Position numbers and translations under genes: made by a program. A stretch of 38,615 nucleotides of DNA from Clostridia bacterium (lineage in GTDB: Bacteria; Bacillota; Clostridia; Peptostreptococcales; Anaerovoracaceae), in contig JAILLO010000062.1 in the NCBI GenBank assembly GCA_024693105.1, positions 1 to 38,615 of the forward strand. Direction: 5' to 3'. The notes below the pieces were generated by a model. That model made no database searches and was not told where the DNA came from. It saw nothing but the letters and a program-made list of their open reading frames with translations. This document shows, piece after piece, positions 38,601-38,615 of this stretch. Within the stretch, counting starts at the first letter, position 1. Every line of letters begins with the position of its first letter.

Positions 38601-38615
38601 GACAACCGGGCGCCG

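Noticed and set aside
1..38615. tRNA, rRNA, tmRNA, RNase P or SRP RNA genes
   Set aside because: No tRNA arm pattern, rRNA segment or signature bases of these RNAs were found by eye on either strand.

Overview
The window reads as a chromosomal segment of a Gram-positive, probably anaerobic member of the Clostridia (Bacillota). Pointers are the rplM-rpsI pair, strong GGAGG ribosome-binding sites, a CIRCE operator in front of htpG, surface proteins with SLH domains, a lipoprotein-anchored sugar-binding protein, a class I cyclic-di-GMP riboswitch, and an alcohol dehydrogenase of the Thermoanaerobacter type. No tRNA, rRNA, phage, CRISPR array or intact insertion sequence was seen. The genus cannot be fixed from sequence reading alone.

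Layout. 1-4354: a MacB/FtsX-type ABC exporter in which a membrane-anchored protein with repeated immunoglobulin-like (NEW3/CARDB-type) domains sits between the ATPase and the permease. 4355-5730: a phased repeat array, a promoter, a long structured leader, then rplM and rpsI. 5745-6454: a short TetR-type regulator. 6642-11686 (minus strand): a potassium module, namely a KdpD-like kinase without the N-terminal KdpD domain, a KdpE-like regulator, a TrkA split over two genes and TrkH; paired GTGAGA direct repeats in front of the trk genes look like the regulator's operator. 12084-14154 (minus): a YtrA-type GntR regulator with an ABC-2 ATPase and permease. 14767-15828 (minus): NADP-type secondary alcohol dehydrogenase. 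16113-18351: an AIM24-family protein and an SLH surface protein. 18777-20104: mazEF and a Nudix hydrolase. 20277-24648: a sugar ABC importer (binding protein, two permeases) with a hexokinase but no ATPase. 24905-26169: a small membrane ORF and an MNT/HEPN toxin-antitoxin pair. 26250-28259 (minus): htpG. 28744-30813: the MsmX/UgpC-type ATPase that may energise the sugar importer, plus an AEC-family carrier. 31084-32721 (minus): phosphohexomutase. 33055-35854: a 7TM sensor kinase and a SAPR-type response regulator. 35975-36250: a c-di-GMP riboswitch with no recognisable target gene. 36492-37040: an HD-domain protein. 37401-38522: a surface-protein gene broken by two frame disruptions.

Working together: KdpDE-like proteins probably control Trk potassium uptake. 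Sugar is imported, phosphorylated by hexokinase and may be interconverted by the phosphohexomutase. The two toxin-antitoxin pairs each have a perfect palindrome over the promoter, as expected for autoregulation.

The most unusual global property is that many intergenic gaps carry their own tandem repeat, each with a different unit (22 to 77 bp), so this genome is unusually rich in minisatellites. The strongest single leads are the c-di-GMP riboswitch with a built-in anti-aptamer strand and a 20-codon ORF, the GTGAGA operator of the potassium module, the split TrkA, the phased array at the rplM promoter, and the slipped A-tract in the surface-protein signal peptide.
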